A DNA stretch of 64,000 bases, from the NCBI GenBank assembly GCA_913058245.1, contig CAJXQJ010000007.1:1-64000 (forward strand), read 5' to 3'. Each line of letters opens with the position of its first letter. Within the stretch, counting starts at the first letter, position 1. The position numbers and the translations under genes were made by a program. The notes beneath the pieces were generated by a model, which did not search any database, had not been told where the DNA came from, and saw nothing but the letters and a program-made list of their open reading frames with translations. Below are positions 1 to 9,353 of this stretch, piece by piece. Source of the stretch: an uncultured Colwellia sp. GTDB lineage: Bacteria; Pseudomonadota; Gammaproteobacteria; Enterobacterales; Alteromonadaceae.

Positions 1-34
1 TGAAGTAGTTGAAGAAGCTAGCGCAGAAGCATAA
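1..34 (+). CDS. C-terminal end of an unidentified gene
   Basis: The first bases read in frame as a short Glu/Ala-rich tail (EVVEEASAEA) ending in TAA at 32-34, and a good terminator follows at 70-96. Acidic Ala/Glu tails occur in several unrelated proteins, so no product can be named. That it is coding is inferred from the reading frame and from the terminator just downstream. Confidence 0.45.
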   Translation, partial: EVVEEASAEA

Positions 35-69
35 TTTAGTACTTGTACTAAGTTTATTCTGAAGTATTG

Positions 70-96
70 AAAGCGGAGCTTAGGCTCCGCTTTTTT
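70..96 (+). terminator. Rho-independent terminator
   Basis: A perfect stem (AAAGCGGAGC at 70-79 pairing with GCTCCGCTTT at 84-93) has a TTAG loop and runs into a T tract. It lies after the partial gene at 1-34 and before prkB, so prkB should have its own promoter in 97-189. Confidence 0.85.
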
Positions 97-189
97 ATGG
101 CTGAGTTTTGGCAACAAAGCCTAAAAGCTTGACCAACAAAGTAATTCCTCGTATAACAATTATCCATGCTCTTTTAGGCCAATTAATTT

Positions 190-1089
190 ATGTCATCACG
201 TAATCCAATTATCGCTGTTACTGGTTCCTCTGGGGCTGGTACCTCTACGACTACAGAGCCGTTCGAACATATATTTCGTTCGTTGGGTATTTCATCAGCG
301 ACTGTTGAAGGTGACAGCTTTCATCGCTTTTCTAGACAAGAAATGGACTTAGAAAAACGTAAAGCACGTGAAGAACAACGTAATGTTAGTTATTTTGGTG
401 ACGCGGCTAATGACTTTGACGCGCTTGAGAAGCTATTTAAAGATTACTCTGAGACTGGCAAGGGCAAAATGCGTCGTTACCTGCATACCTTTGATGAAGC
501 GGTTCCTTACAATCAAATGCCAGGCACATTTACCCCATGGGAAGAATTGGGTGAGGGTACAGATTTATTGTTTTATGAAGGACTGCATGGTGGTGTAGTT
601 ACTGAAAAAAATGATGTTGCTAAGCATGTTGATCTATTAATTGGCATGGTGCCAATTGTAAACCTAGAGTGGATCCAAAAGATTATTCGAGATACCAGTC
701 AGCGAGGGCATAGTCGGGAAGCTGTCACCGGCAGTATCGTTCGCAGTATGGAAGACTATATTTCGTTTATTACCCCACAGTTTTCCCGCACACATATAAA
801 CTTTCAGCGGGTACCAACCGTTGATACTTCTAATCCATTTAGTGCAAAAGCAATTCCAACCTTAGATGAAAGTTTTGTTGTTATAAGGTGTCGTGAATCA
901 AGCCATTTAGACTTCCCCTATTATTTAAGCATGATAGAAGGGGCTTTTATGTCGCGAATGAACACCTTAGTTGTACCTGGCGGGAAAATGGGCTTAGCGA
1001 TGGAGCTAATTTTAACACCACTAATAAAAGATTTAATGCATAAGAAAAACGAAGCGAACAAGCAATTAGATTGGATGAGTGATCTATAG
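190..1089 (+). CDS. prkB: Phosphoribulokinase-family protein PrkB
   Basis: Cytoplasmic P-loop kinase of the PrkB group, related to phosphoribulokinase/uridine kinase. The 299 residues start with a nucleotide-binding loop GSSGAGTSTT (about residues 12-21) in which the usual lysine is replaced by threonine, as in enterobacterial PrkB, followed by the VEGDSFHRF stretch. Nothing around it suggests a Calvin cycle (no RuBisCO), so the physiological substrate is unclear. yhfA follows two genes downstream, and prkB and yhfA are also neighbours in enterobacteria, which supports the call. It may be translationally close to the next gene, whose ATG begins 2 bases after the stop. Confidence 0.9.
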   Translation: MSSRNPIIAVTGSSGAGTSTTTEPFEHIFRSLGISSATVEGDSFHRFSRQEMDLEKRKAREEQRNVSYFGDAANDFDALEKLFKDYSETGKGKMRRYLHTFDEAVPYNQMPGTFTPWEELGEGTDLLFYEGLHGGVVTEKNDVAKHVDLLIGMVPIVNLEWIQKIIRDTSQRGHSREAVTGSIVRSMEDYISFITPQFSRTHINFQRVPTVDTSNPFSAKAIPTLDESFVVIRCRESSHLDFPYYLSMIEGAFMSRMNTLVVPGGKMGLAMELILTPLIKDLMHKKNEANKQLDWMSDL

Positions 1090-1091
1090 TT

Positions 1092-2363
1092 ATGCTGCGT
1101 ATTTTCGTGTTTAAGTTGGTTACTGCTGTAATACTTTACGGTAGTTCTATATTCGAAGCACACGCAGCAAATATTTTATATACCGAAATCGAAAAGCTTT
1201 CTGCAAAGCACTGGCAAGTAAGTTACCAAAGCCAAACGCCGATAAAGGCAATTATGTTTGCAAATTCTCCTGATGATAGTCGAATAGCGAGGTGGCAGCC
1301 ATTGTCGGACGCGTTTAAAATCTCTTATATCAACGGCAGAGAAATTGTAGCTCGCAAAGACGCTACTACCTTTACCTCAGTTACCTTTAAACTTACACCA
1401 ACCTATATTCACTTACCCAAGAATTATGCGCCATTCTCACCTTTTTCAAATAACGCCATGCTATTACATAGTGGCCGATTTTTTGCCTGTCCAAATATTT
1501 GTTCAGGGAATGAAAACCTCTGGGCTATGGCGGTAAAAGCACCCGCGGAGGATAATATTTTTGTTGACGGGATAAGTTATAAAATAAAAACGTCTTGGTG
1601 GGATAAAAATGATGGCCAGAAATTATACATTGGCCAACAGCTTTCACATGACAATGGCAGCTACATTGGAATTGTAGATCCTGAACTATCAAGCGAAATT
1701 GCAAAACAAATGGAACTTATGCTCCCAAAGATGATGTCTATTCTTGAAGAGTCATACGGTGTATTGCCCAAAAAGCCTATGTTATTCGCTTCATATAGTG
1801 AAACTAATGATGGGCGCTTTGGTCATCAAGGAGGCACATTACCTAACCAAGTTTTTATGCATTGGTACGGGCACAACGTTTATAAAGAACAAGATGCTGC
1901 AGCAACGTTGTGGTTCTTCGCACATGAGGCAGCACATATGTACCAGCACATGTCAGGTAGTGCAGTAGACCCGGTCGATAATTGGATGCATGAAGGCCAC
2001 GCTGAAATGATGGCGAAAAAGATAATGTTAAGCTTGTCACCACAATATGAAGGGTTCGTTCGTGCAAAGGTCAGCGAAGCAAAAAGTCATTGTTTAGCAT
2101 CAGTAAATCAATCAACTTTAGTGGAACAGGTAGCGTTAGGAAATTATCGTGCTTTATACCAGTGTGGGTTTTATATTTTTAATACCATTGAAAATGGTGA
2201 TGCAAGAATTAATACTACAGAAACATTATGGCTTGATTATATGAAAGAAATAACTGGCAATAAAAAAGTGAGCAGTGACTCTCTGTTAAGCTTAGCTGAG
2301 CTATCGTATGGTTTATCAAAAGAAAATAATAATAAATTTAGAAACCTAATAGGGAATGAATAG
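1092..2363 (+). CDS. Putative secreted zinc metallopeptidase (gluzincin-like)
   Basis: I do not recognise this 423-residue protein as a named family. It has a clear Sec signal peptide (positive MLRIFVFK, hydrophobic core, cleavage probably after FEAHA, about residue 25). A zinc-peptidase HExxH motif is present as H278-E-A-A-H282, with a downstream HEGHAE segment whose Glu301 lies 19 residues after His282, a spacing compatible with the third zinc ligand of gluzincins. Cysteines in the middle (FACPNICSG) suggest disulphides in the periplasm. It begins 2 bases after prkB and is probably co-transcribed. Peptidase activity is inferred from the motif only. Confidence 0.65.
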   Translation: MLRIFVFKLVTAVILYGSSIFEAHAANILYTEIEKLSAKHWQVSYQSQTPIKAIMFANSPDDSRIARWQPLSDAFKISYINGREIVARKDATTFTSVTFKLTPTYIHLPKNYAPFSPFSNNAMLLHSGRFFACPNICSGNENLWAMAVKAPAEDNIFVDGISYKIKTSWWDKNDGQKLYIGQQLSHDNGSYIGIVDPELSSEIAKQMELMLPKMMSILEESYGVLPKKPMLFASYSETNDGRFGHQGGTLPNQVFMHWYGHNVYKEQDAAATLWFFAHEAAHMYQHMSGSAVDPVDNWMHEGHAEMMAKKIMLSLSPQYEGFVRAKVSEAKSHCLASVNQSTLVEQVALGNYRALYQCGFYIFNTIENGDARINTTETLWLDYMKEITGNKKVSSDSLLSLAELSYGLSKENNNKFRNLIGNE

Positions 2364-2377
2364 TAGTTCCCTATTAG
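2346..2377 (+). terminator. Strong hairpin spanning the stop codon, possible terminator
   Basis: A perfect 11-bp stem (CTAATAGGGAA at 2346-2356 with TTCCCTATTAG at 2367-2377) encloses a 10-base loop holding the TAG stop of the peptidase gene. There is no long T tract after it, so it is not a textbook intrinsic terminator. It sits between convergent genes and could protect or stall the mRNA end. Confidence 0.4.
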
Positions 2378-2395
2378 TAATACGAGCAACAGAAA

Positions 2396-2800
2396 TTACG
2401 CAGACTTGATTTCAAAATCGTGAGTAATACTCACAGACTTGTTTAACATTAATGCCACCGAGCAGTATTTATCAGCAGAAAGGTTAACGGCACGTTCAAC
2501 ATGTTTTTCGGCTACATCACTACCTTCAATAACGAAGTGTAAATGAATATCAGAAAACAGTTTTGGTACTGAATCAACACGTTTTGCCTCAATTATAACG
2601 GAACAGCCTGTGATATTTTGGCGTGCTTTTTCTAATATGCTAACAACATCAACAGATGAACAACCACCTAGAGAAATTAAAACGTTCTCTAATGGGCTAG
2701 GAGCAAGAGCACCGGCATTAGCATCTAATACAATTGTATGACCACTTTCTGATGTGCCCATAAATAGTTCTTCACCCACCCATTTTACTTCAGCTTTCAT
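2396..2800 (-). CDS. yhfA: OsmC family protein YhfA
   Basis: Small 134-residue OsmC/Ohr-fold protein of the YhfA branch, the same length as E. coli YhfA. Recognisable segments are MKAEVKWVGEELFMG at the start, SGHTIVLDANAG, APSPLENVLISLGGCSSVDVVS (with the OsmC-type Cys in the GGCS turn) and the conserved DKYCSVALML near the end. The two cysteines in GGCSS and KYCSV match the redox pair of the OsmC superfamily, which reduces organic peroxides. Peroxidase activity of YhfA itself is not established. It is convergent with the peptidase gene, and its neighbourhood with prkB is conserved in other gammaproteobacteria. Confidence 0.92.
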   Translation of the reverse strand: MKAEVKWVGEELFMGTSESGHTIVLDANAGALAPSPLENVLISLGGCSSVDVVSILEKARQNITGCSVIIEAKRVDSVPKLFSDIHLHFVIEGSDVAEKHVERAVNLSADKYCSVALMLNKSVSITHDFEIKSA

Positions 2801-2914
2801 GATAATTTTCCTAAATTCTGTATGTAGGAATATTGTAGAGAATTACTTTTATATTAGCTAGTGCTGATATAAGGCTAAGGGAGTAAAACTAATATAGGTG
2901 TAAAATGTTAATAA

Positions 2915-2991
<77 letters not shown>

Positions 2992-3018
2992 GTATTGAAA
3001 AGGTTTAAGCGCGCAAAT

Positions 3019-3045
3019 AGTATAGATTATCTTAGATTATGTCTA
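3019..3045 (-). promoter_or_regulatory. Probable promoter of tRNA-Arg
   Basis: On the minus strand a TATACT -10 element (plus 3019-3024) lies about 28 bases before the tRNA, followed by a GC-rich discriminator (GCGCGC) typical of stable-RNA promoters. The best -35 candidate, TAGACA (plus 3040-3045), gives a short 15-base spacer, so the -35 assignment is uncertain. Confidence 0.4.
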
Positions 3046-3175
3046 GGTCGAATGGATAATTTAATTCAATTTAACCATTTGAGATAAGGTTTTATTTGGG
3101 AATGAACCGATAATCGAATAAAACTAATTGTATTAATTTAATGTTAAAACAAAATCTGAAAAAGATGTACATTCA

Positions 3176-3206
3176 TTGGGAAGATGCCTAAAGTAAAGGC
3201 TATAAT
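3176..3206 (+). promoter_or_regulatory. Possible sigma-70 promoter for the RND-prsK-prsR operon
   Basis: A consensus TATAAT (3201-3206) lies 41 bases before the adaptor gene. The nearest -35-like element is TTGGGA (3176-3181), with a long 19-base spacer. I see no -24/-12 sigma-54 site here. Apart from the tRNA and its promoter, 2801-3247 holds no other gene that I can support. Confidence 0.4.
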
Positions 3207-3247
3207 AAAATCATTAATCTCAACACTCTATAAGTAAACATTTCACC

Positions 3248-4240
3248 ATGAAACAATTATTTACTGCCTTTATTTTGTTACTTATCTTTAAGCCTGTTCT
3301 GGTATTCTCGCAGTCATTTGATACTGAAGTTGTCGTTGCCGAACTTTACAGCGATACCATCAATAGAACCGGTAAGCTTGATTATAAACGTACTCTTAAT
3401 CTTTCTTTTAAAAGTGCAGGCTATTTAGCATTGTTAAATATTGATGAAGGTGAGAAATTCACTGAAGGTCAGTTGCTAGCATCTTTGGATGTTACTGAAT
3501 TAAAAGAAGAGAAAAATGCTAACTATGCAAAATTATTGCAAGCTAAGCGTGATGTGAAGCGTATCAGTCGTTTGATGGATGAAAAAATGGCTTCAGAGCG
3601 CGATTTAGATGATGCCATCACATTAGTTGAAACTACCCGAGCTGCATATCAAGTATCCTACTATAACTTAGAAAAAGCGCGTATTTATGCACCATTTTCA
3701 GGCGTTGTTCTCGCTCGAAGTACAGAGCTAGGTGAACTACAAAGCCCAGGCCAAGAAGCTTTAAAGGTGGCTAAACTTGATTGGGTCGTCAAAGTCGCAC
3801 TAACTGGCATGGAAGTTAGCCAGGTTAAATTAGCGCAGAAAGTTAAAGTATCAATGAATAATATTGGTATTGTTGATGGGATTATAAGTAAAGTGCCAGC
3901 CATTGCTAATGGCGACAGCAACCTATTCGTTATTGAAATATTGCTGCCGAACTTAAGTGATAGGTCTGGGATGATAGCTGGGCAGTTAGCGGGGGTTATG
4001 ATCGCCTTTGAAAGTGACAAGTTTGTTTATAGGTTGCCTATTGCTGCACTGGTTTCTGTTGATGAGCAGGGGAAGGCGATTGTCGTTGCTAAATCTGTAG
4101 ATAGTAAAGGGTTTACTCAACAACGTTTTGATATTTCTCAACTAGATAATGACTATGTTTATTTAAAAGCAAACCGTCATGATGCTGATTTAAAAATAAT
4201 CACTAAAGGTTGGCAAAACTTTTCTGAAGCTGAGCAATAA
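3248..4240 (+). CDS. RND efflux pump periplasmic adaptor subunit
   Basis: Membrane-fusion protein that would link an inner-membrane RND pump to a TolC-like outer-membrane channel. The 330 residues begin with a signal peptide (hydrophobic run to about FSQS, residue 22), then a barrel-sandwich/lipoyl half around LNIDEGEKFTEGQLLASLD, an alpha-helical hairpin (about 80-130) and the second lipoyl half ARIYAPFSGVVLARSTELGE. It is slightly short for the HlyD/AcrA family. The permease ATG follows the stop by 5 bases, so the two are translated together. No outer-membrane channel gene lies nearby. Confidence 0.9.
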   Translation: MKQLFTAFILLLIFKPVLVFSQSFDTEVVVAELYSDTINRTGKLDYKRTLNLSFKSAGYLALLNIDEGEKFTEGQLLASLDVTELKEEKNANYAKLLQAKRDVKRISRLMDEKMASERDLDDAITLVETTRAAYQVSYYNLEKARIYAPFSGVVLARSTELGELQSPGQEALKVAKLDWVVKVALTGMEVSQVKLAQKVKVSMNNIGIVDGIISKVPAIANGDSNLFVIEILLPNLSDRSGMIAGQLAGVMIAFESDKFVYRLPIAALVSVDEQGKAIVVAKSVDSKGFTQQRFDISQLDNDYVYLKANRHDADLKIITKGWQNFSEAEQ

Positions 4241-4245
4241 CAATT

Positions 4246-7200
4246 ATGCATCTTCCTCGCGCCGCAATTAAAAATGCACAGTTTACCTTAACTATTGTTG
4301 TTCTACTGGTTTTAATAGGTATCGTTTCTTATTTTCAGATGCCTAGATCTGAAGACCCCCAGTTTGATATTCCTATTACCTTACTTGAGATTATCTACCC
4401 AGGTGCTTCACCTACTGATATTGAAACCTTAGTGGTTGACCCACTAGAGGAAGAGTTTGCAGATATTGAAGGCATTAAAAAAGTAGAGTCACAAATTAAA
4501 AATGGTGGTGCTCGCATTGAGGTTACTTTTTTGTATGGCAGCGACCCCAATGCAGCATACAACGAAGTAAAACAAGCGGTTTCTACTGTTAAACCTACAT
4601 TGCCTGAAGGTGTACAAGACGTACTCGTTTTAAAAGCGACCCCAACCAGTGTCGCCATTATTCAGTTGGCGTTGTGGAGTGAGGTAACTGATTATAAAAG
4701 TATGGAGTTTCATGCCAAGCAACTGGAAAAAAGGCTAGAAGCAATTGAGGCGGTAAAAAAAGCTGATATTTGGGGCTATCCAACCCAAGTTGTTGCCGTT
4801 GATTTAAACCTTGCGATGCTTAAGCATCATAATATTAGTATTACCACGATTAATAATTTACTAAAAGGCAGAGCGGTCAATATCACGCCAGGTTTTGTTG
4901 ATGCAAACACTCGGCGCTTTAATGTAAAAGCCAGTGGCAATTTTCAGCAAATCGATGAATTAAATGACACGGTAATATATTCCAATGATACGTCAATTAT
5001 ACGCTTGAAAGACGTTGCACGAGTGAGTTTTTCAGATCGAGATCCAAATTATCTTGCTTATTATGACGGCAAGCCGGTGATCTTTCTCACCGCTGAACAA
5101 CGAGCAAATACGAATATTTTCGCATTAACAAAGGCAATTGATAACGAGATTTTAGCCTTTCAGAAAACATTACCTGATAGTGTTAAAATAGCGACGCTTT
5201 TTAAACAGTCCGACGGTGTTGAGAATCGTGTTAACGGCTTTTTTGATAACTTGTGGCAAGGCTTAGTGCTTGTTGGCATTATGTCATTGATCTTTCTCGG
5301 TGTTCGAGAGGCGCTTGTTGTTATTGTTGCGATTCCGCTATCTTTTTTAGTTGCCATTGGTTGGCTTGATTTTGCAGGCTTTGGTTTACAGCAAATGTCG
5401 ATAGTCGGTCTTATTATTGCGCTTGGCTTATTGGTAGACAATGCAATTGTGGTTACTGAAAGCATTCATCGAGAAAAGGCAAAGAGTCAATCATTAATTG
5501 AAGCTGCAGCTTCTGGTACTAGTCGGGTTGGTTGGGCTATTAGTAGTGGCACTTTAACCACTATGTTAGCGTTTCTCCCAATGTTGATGCTGGCTAGTGA
5601 TACTGGAGACTTTATTCGCTCAATGCCGGTTACTGTTGTTTTGGTGTTGTTAGCATCACTACTGATTGCTTTAACCTTAACCCCATTGCTGGCAAGCAAG
5701 TTCTTTACTAAGAAACCGTCGAAAATAAAAACGCTACAATTTTATGCCAACGCATTCGCCGAACGTTTTTACGTAAATTGGTTAAGTAAATTAATGAATG
5801 CCAAGATAATTATGCTTATTGTTGCCTTTATAGCGTTATTTGCTATGGCATCATTATTTGGCCAAGTCGGGTTAAGTTTATTCCCAAAAGCAGAAAAGTC
5901 TATGCTGCTTATTGATGTTGAAACACCAGCAAATTCATCGTTGGACTACACCAACAGCGTTATGCATTCAATGACGGATTTCATTGAACAGCAACCTTAT
6001 GTCGAAAAAATAGCCTTGAATGTCGGGAACTCGAATCCAAGAATTTATTACAATGAAATTCCAAAACGAGGTGTTGTTACCTATGGGCAAGTGCTTGTTG
6101 TTTTAGGCAAGTATGATGAAGAAAAAATAAATGCACTAGTTGCTAAATTACGTACAGAGTTTTCTGCTTGGCATCAAGCTAAAATTACCATTAAAGAGTT
6201 TACCCAAGGCCCAGTTACTGATCAGCCTATAACGGTAAGGTTGATCAGTGAATCATTGAGTGACCTTGAACACGTTGCAGCAGACTTGCAAAAACAAATG
6301 GCGTCAATTCCGGGCATTATTAATTTAGATAACCCGATTGGTGTTGCTAATACAGAATTAGCCTTAACGATTGACTATGATAAAGCGGCGCTGTCAGGAG
6401 TAGATATTAATAATCTAGATAATACTATTCAAACGGCTCTTGCTGGTACGTTTATTGGTCAATTTAACGACAGTAACGGTGAAAATTATCCCATTTTGGT
6501 TCGCCGTCCTAAAAGTGATTTAGGAGGCTTAGCTGACATTAGTATTGTTAATCAACAGGGCCAAAGTATACCGTTAGGGCAATTTGTCGAAACGAAATTG
6601 CAAAAAGGCCGCACTGATTTCTTTCATTATCAGAAACTTCGTATGGCTCGGGTATCTGCAGATGCCGCGCAAGGACATTCTGTGCAAGACTTAACAGCTA
6701 AAGTTGTTAATTACCTTGAAAGTGTTCAACTACCTGCAGGTATGTATTACATCTTAGGTGGTGAAGAAGAGTCTCGACAAGAATCTTTCGCGGGGTTGTC
6801 GCAAATTATGTTGATAACAGCTATCGGCATATTCGCTATTTTAGTCTTGCAGTTTAAATCATTCCTACAACCTTTAGTTATTTTTACTTCAATTCCATTT
6901 GCGATGGCAGGCTCAGTGTTAGGTTTGTATTTAACGGGATTATCATTTTCTATGATGGCATTTATTGGCCTGATTAGTTTATTTGGGATTGTGGTTAATA
7001 ATGCCATTATTTTAATTGATACTACCAACCGTAATTTAGCTACTGGCAATGATAAGAAACAAGCGATTTTATCGGCAAGTGCTACCCGATTTACGCCAAT
7101 ATTATTAACAACAATTACGACGATTGGAGGCCTATTACCGCTGACATTGTTCGGTGGTAGTTTATGGCAGCCTCTAGGTGTAGTGATTATTTCTGGCTTA

Positions 7201-7281
7201 TGTATATCCGCACTCGCTAGTTTTGTTATTGTGCCAATACTAACGGAATTGTTTACTAAAACAGCCATTAACGAAGAATAA
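4246..7281 (+). CDS. RND efflux pump permease (AcrB/HAE-type)
   Basis: Proton-driven inner-membrane transporter of the RND superfamily, 1011 residues, the usual length. It has the expected repeat structure: one N-terminal membrane helix (TIVVLLVLIGIVSYF), a large periplasmic loop, a cluster of helices, then the same again. The fourth-helix proton-relay motif is visible as GLLVDNAIVVTE, and the second half has the corresponding GIVVNNAIILID. Substrate cannot be predicted. It is followed 3 bases later by prsK, so the pump and the PEP-CTERM two-component system probably share a transcript. Confidence 0.93.
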   Translation: MHLPRAAIKNAQFTLTIVVLLVLIGIVSYFQMPRSEDPQFDIPITLLEIIYPGASPTDIETLVVDPLEEEFADIEGIKKVESQIKNGGARIEVTFLYGSDPNAAYNEVKQAVSTVKPTLPEGVQDVLVLKATPTSVAIIQLALWSEVTDYKSMEFHAKQLEKRLEAIEAVKKADIWGYPTQVVAVDLNLAMLKHHNISITTINNLLKGRAVNITPGFVDANTRRFNVKASGNFQQIDELNDTVIYSNDTSIIRLKDVARVSFSDRDPNYLAYYDGKPVIFLTAEQRANTNIFALTKAIDNEILAFQKTLPDSVKIATLFKQSDGVENRVNGFFDNLWQGLVLVGIMSLIFLGVREALVVIVAIPLSFLVAIGWLDFAGFGLQQMSIVGLIIALGLLVDNAIVVTESIHREKAKSQSLIEAAASGTSRVGWAISSGTLTTMLAFLPMLMLASDTGDFIRSMPVTVVLVLLASLLIALTLTPLLASKFFTKKPSKIKTLQFYANAFAERFYVNWLSKLMNAKIIMLIVAFIALFAMASLFGQVGLSLFPKAEKSMLLIDVETPANSSLDYTNSVMHSMTDFIEQQPYVEKIALNVGNSNPRIYYNEIPKRGVVTYGQVLVVLGKYDEEKINALVAKLRTEFSAWHQAKITIKEFTQGPVTDQPITVRLISESLSDLEHVAADLQKQMASIPGIINLDNPIGVANTELALTIDYDKAALSGVDINNLDNTIQTALAGTFIGQFNDSNGENYPILVRRPKSDLGGLADISIVNQQGQSIPLGQFVETKLQKGRTDFFHYQKLRMARVSADAAQGHSVQDLTAKVVNYLESVQLPAGMYYILGGEEESRQESFAGLSQIMLITAIGIFAILVLQFKSFLQPLVIFTSIPFAMAGSVLGLYLTGLSFSMMAFIGLISLFGIVVNNAIILIDTTNRNLATGNDKKQAILSASATRFTPILLTTITTIGGLLPLTLFGGSLWQPLGVVIISGLCISALASFVIVPILTELFTKTAINEE

Positions 7282-7284
7282 AAC

Positions 7285-9318
7285 ATGGACTTTATTGGAA
7301 CTATTGGTTTTTCGCTAGCAAGTATTGCTTATGCATTATTTTCGCTTCTCATTATTGCTGCGCGCAATAACAGCTTATTAGCCCGTTGGGTGCTGCTCTG
7401 TACACTGGTAACTTGTGCCAGTAGTATTATTGCGACCTTACAAATCAAGTTAGGTTTCAGCTTGCAATGGGCAATGCTTGCAGATTGCTTAAAAATTGCT
7501 TGTTGGTCACTGTTAATCATTTTATTTAATACCGAAGATAGAAATATTAAAGCGCTAATTAAAAATTACTATGTTCGCCAATATGTTGGAATTTGGCTGG
7601 CCTTGGTATTGGGCAGTTGGTTGGCTAGCTACTGGCTAAATTATGCATATGAATACATTTTTCTACTCTTTATTGTACTTAATTTATGGATGTTAGTGCT
7701 GCTAGAACAGTTATATCGAAATGCCAATTTGCAAGTTCGTTGGGCTATTTGGCCATTAGTGATTGCGCTAGCAAGTATGGCGGTATTTGATTTTGTTCTA
7801 TACGCTCAAGCAACCATGGTCGGCGGTATTGATTTTGACTTTTGGTTTAGTCGCGGTTTTTTAGCATTGTTCATTGTGCCTTTATTACTTATAAGCACTC
7901 GCAGGGTCAAGAATGGTGAAGTACGAATTTTTGTCTCACGCAACGTGGTTTTTTATAGCTCAATGCTGATGATAGCGGGTGTTTACTTACTTCTGATGGC
8001 TTTAGCTGGCTATGTTATCAACTATGTAGGTGGTGAGTGGGGTAGTCTAGTTAGTATCGGCTTTTTAATGTTAAGTGGCATAGTACTGATTGCACTCCTG
8101 ATAACTGAGTCGTTACGACGCAAAGTGAAAGTTTTTATTGCGAAAAACTTTTTTGCTAATAAATATGAATACCGTGACGAATGGCTGAATTTGATTGAAA
8201 AAATTGAAACAACCAGTGGTGAAAACCACTACCAAATGGCAACACAAATTATGATGTCTAAGGTTAATGTTTTACGTGGGGCCATTATAAAAAAAGTTAC
8301 CGATCAGCATTATCAACAGCAGTATAGTCATGGTTTACATATTGATGAAAATACTGAAGAGCAATTAATTGAAGTGGGTATATTTTGTCAGGCACAAGGA
8401 TGGATTGTCGATGTTAATGAATATGAACAATCTCCAGCGATATATCCTGATTTGTCGTTAAACTTAGAGTGTTGTCGTCAACAAAATATCCAAATTATTG
8501 TGCCTATTTTTATTGGTAAGGCGTTTTATGGCTTATTTGTGCTTGCTGATGAAAATAAAACTAAGCAACTGAATTGGGAAGATAGAGATTTACTTTTTGC
8601 GGTGTCGAAACAACTCGGTAACTTTATCTCATTATATGAAGCAACAGACAAGCTAAGTGAATCTAAGCAGTTTGATGCTTTTAATCGCATGTCAGCGTTC
8701 CTGGTTCATGACTTGAAAAATGTTCAAGCGCAGTTAGCGTTAATTACCACCAATGCTGAAAAGCATCGTACTAACCCTGAATTTATTGATGATGTCTTTG
8801 AAACTGTTGAATCGGCTACCGAAAGATTAGCGAAAGTATTATCGCAATTGCGTAAAAAACAGGTAGAGCAGTCAATAAACCGCGATACCGGCCTTGCCAG
8901 TATTATTGAAAAAGTGGTTGCGCAATGTAATGTTCTGCAGCCAAAGGTTGAGTTTCAACATATAGGTAATTGTTCTACCTTGATTGATGCGGAGTCATTC
9001 CACTCGGTTATGCATCACTTAATTCAGAATGCGCAAGAAGCAAGTAAAAATGATGGCTGGGTTAAGGTGACCTTAGCTGAAAAAAAACGTACCATTAGAA
9101 TTATAATAGAAGATAATGGCTGTGGCATGACTGAAGAGTTTATGGATACCCGTTTATTTCGCCCATTTGATACCACTAAAGGTAACGCAGGAATGGGAAT
9201 AGGTGTTTTTGAAGCTAAGCAGTTTTTTGAAAGTATGGCTGGCGTTATTAAAGTTGAAAGTGTTGTAGATAAAGGCTCGATATTTACTATCGATTTGCCC
9301 ATAGATTCAAGAGCTTAG
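7285..9318 (+). CDS. prsK: PEP-CTERM system sensor histidine kinase PrsK
   Basis: Inner-membrane histidine kinase, 677 residues, matching PrsK of exosortase/PEP-CTERM loci. The N-terminal third (about 1-275) is a bundle of roughly ten hydrophobic segments. A GAF-like sensory region follows (about 300-455), then the kinase core: His475 in LVHDLKN (phospho-acceptor), the N-box HLIQNAQEAS, G1 DNGCGM and G2 GMGIGVFEAK. In Zoogloea, PrsK with PrsR and RpoN is known to control PEP-CTERM gene expression and floc formation. Here it sits directly behind the RND permease and 35 bases before prsR. Confidence 0.93.
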   Translation: MDFIGTIGFSLASIAYALFSLLIIAARNNSLLARWVLLCTLVTCASSIIATLQIKLGFSLQWAMLADCLKIACWSLLIILFNTEDRNIKALIKNYYVRQYVGIWLALVLGSWLASYWLNYAYEYIFLLFIVLNLWMLVLLEQLYRNANLQVRWAIWPLVIALASMAVFDFVLYAQATMVGGIDFDFWFSRGFLALFIVPLLLISTRRVKNGEVRIFVSRNVVFYSSMLMIAGVYLLLMALAGYVINYVGGEWGSLVSIGFLMLSGIVLIALLITESLRRKVKVFIAKNFFANKYEYRDEWLNLIEKIETTSGENHYQMATQIMMSKVNVLRGAIIKKVTDQHYQQQYSHGLHIDENTEEQLIEVGIFCQAQGWIVDVNEYEQSPAIYPDLSLNLECCRQQNIQIIVPIFIGKAFYGLFVLADENKTKQLNWEDRDLLFAVSKQLGNFISLYEATDKLSESKQFDAFNRMSAFLVHDLKNVQAQLALITTNAEKHRTNPEFIDDVFETVESATERLAKVLSQLRKKQVEQSINRDTGLASIIEKVVAQCNVLQPKVEFQHIGNCSTLIDAESFHSVMHHLIQNAQEASKNDGWVKVTLAEKKRTIRIIIEDNGCGMTEEFMDTRLFRPFDTTKGNAGMGIGVFEAKQFFESMAGVIKVESVVDKGSIFTIDLPIDSRA

Positions 9319-9353
9319 TAATTTACTGAACTCTATAATAAGGATTTCCCAAT

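Noticed and set aside
6747-7286. 179-codon antisense frame opposite the RND permease
   Set aside because: It is a shadow of a conserved transporter sequence with no independent support.
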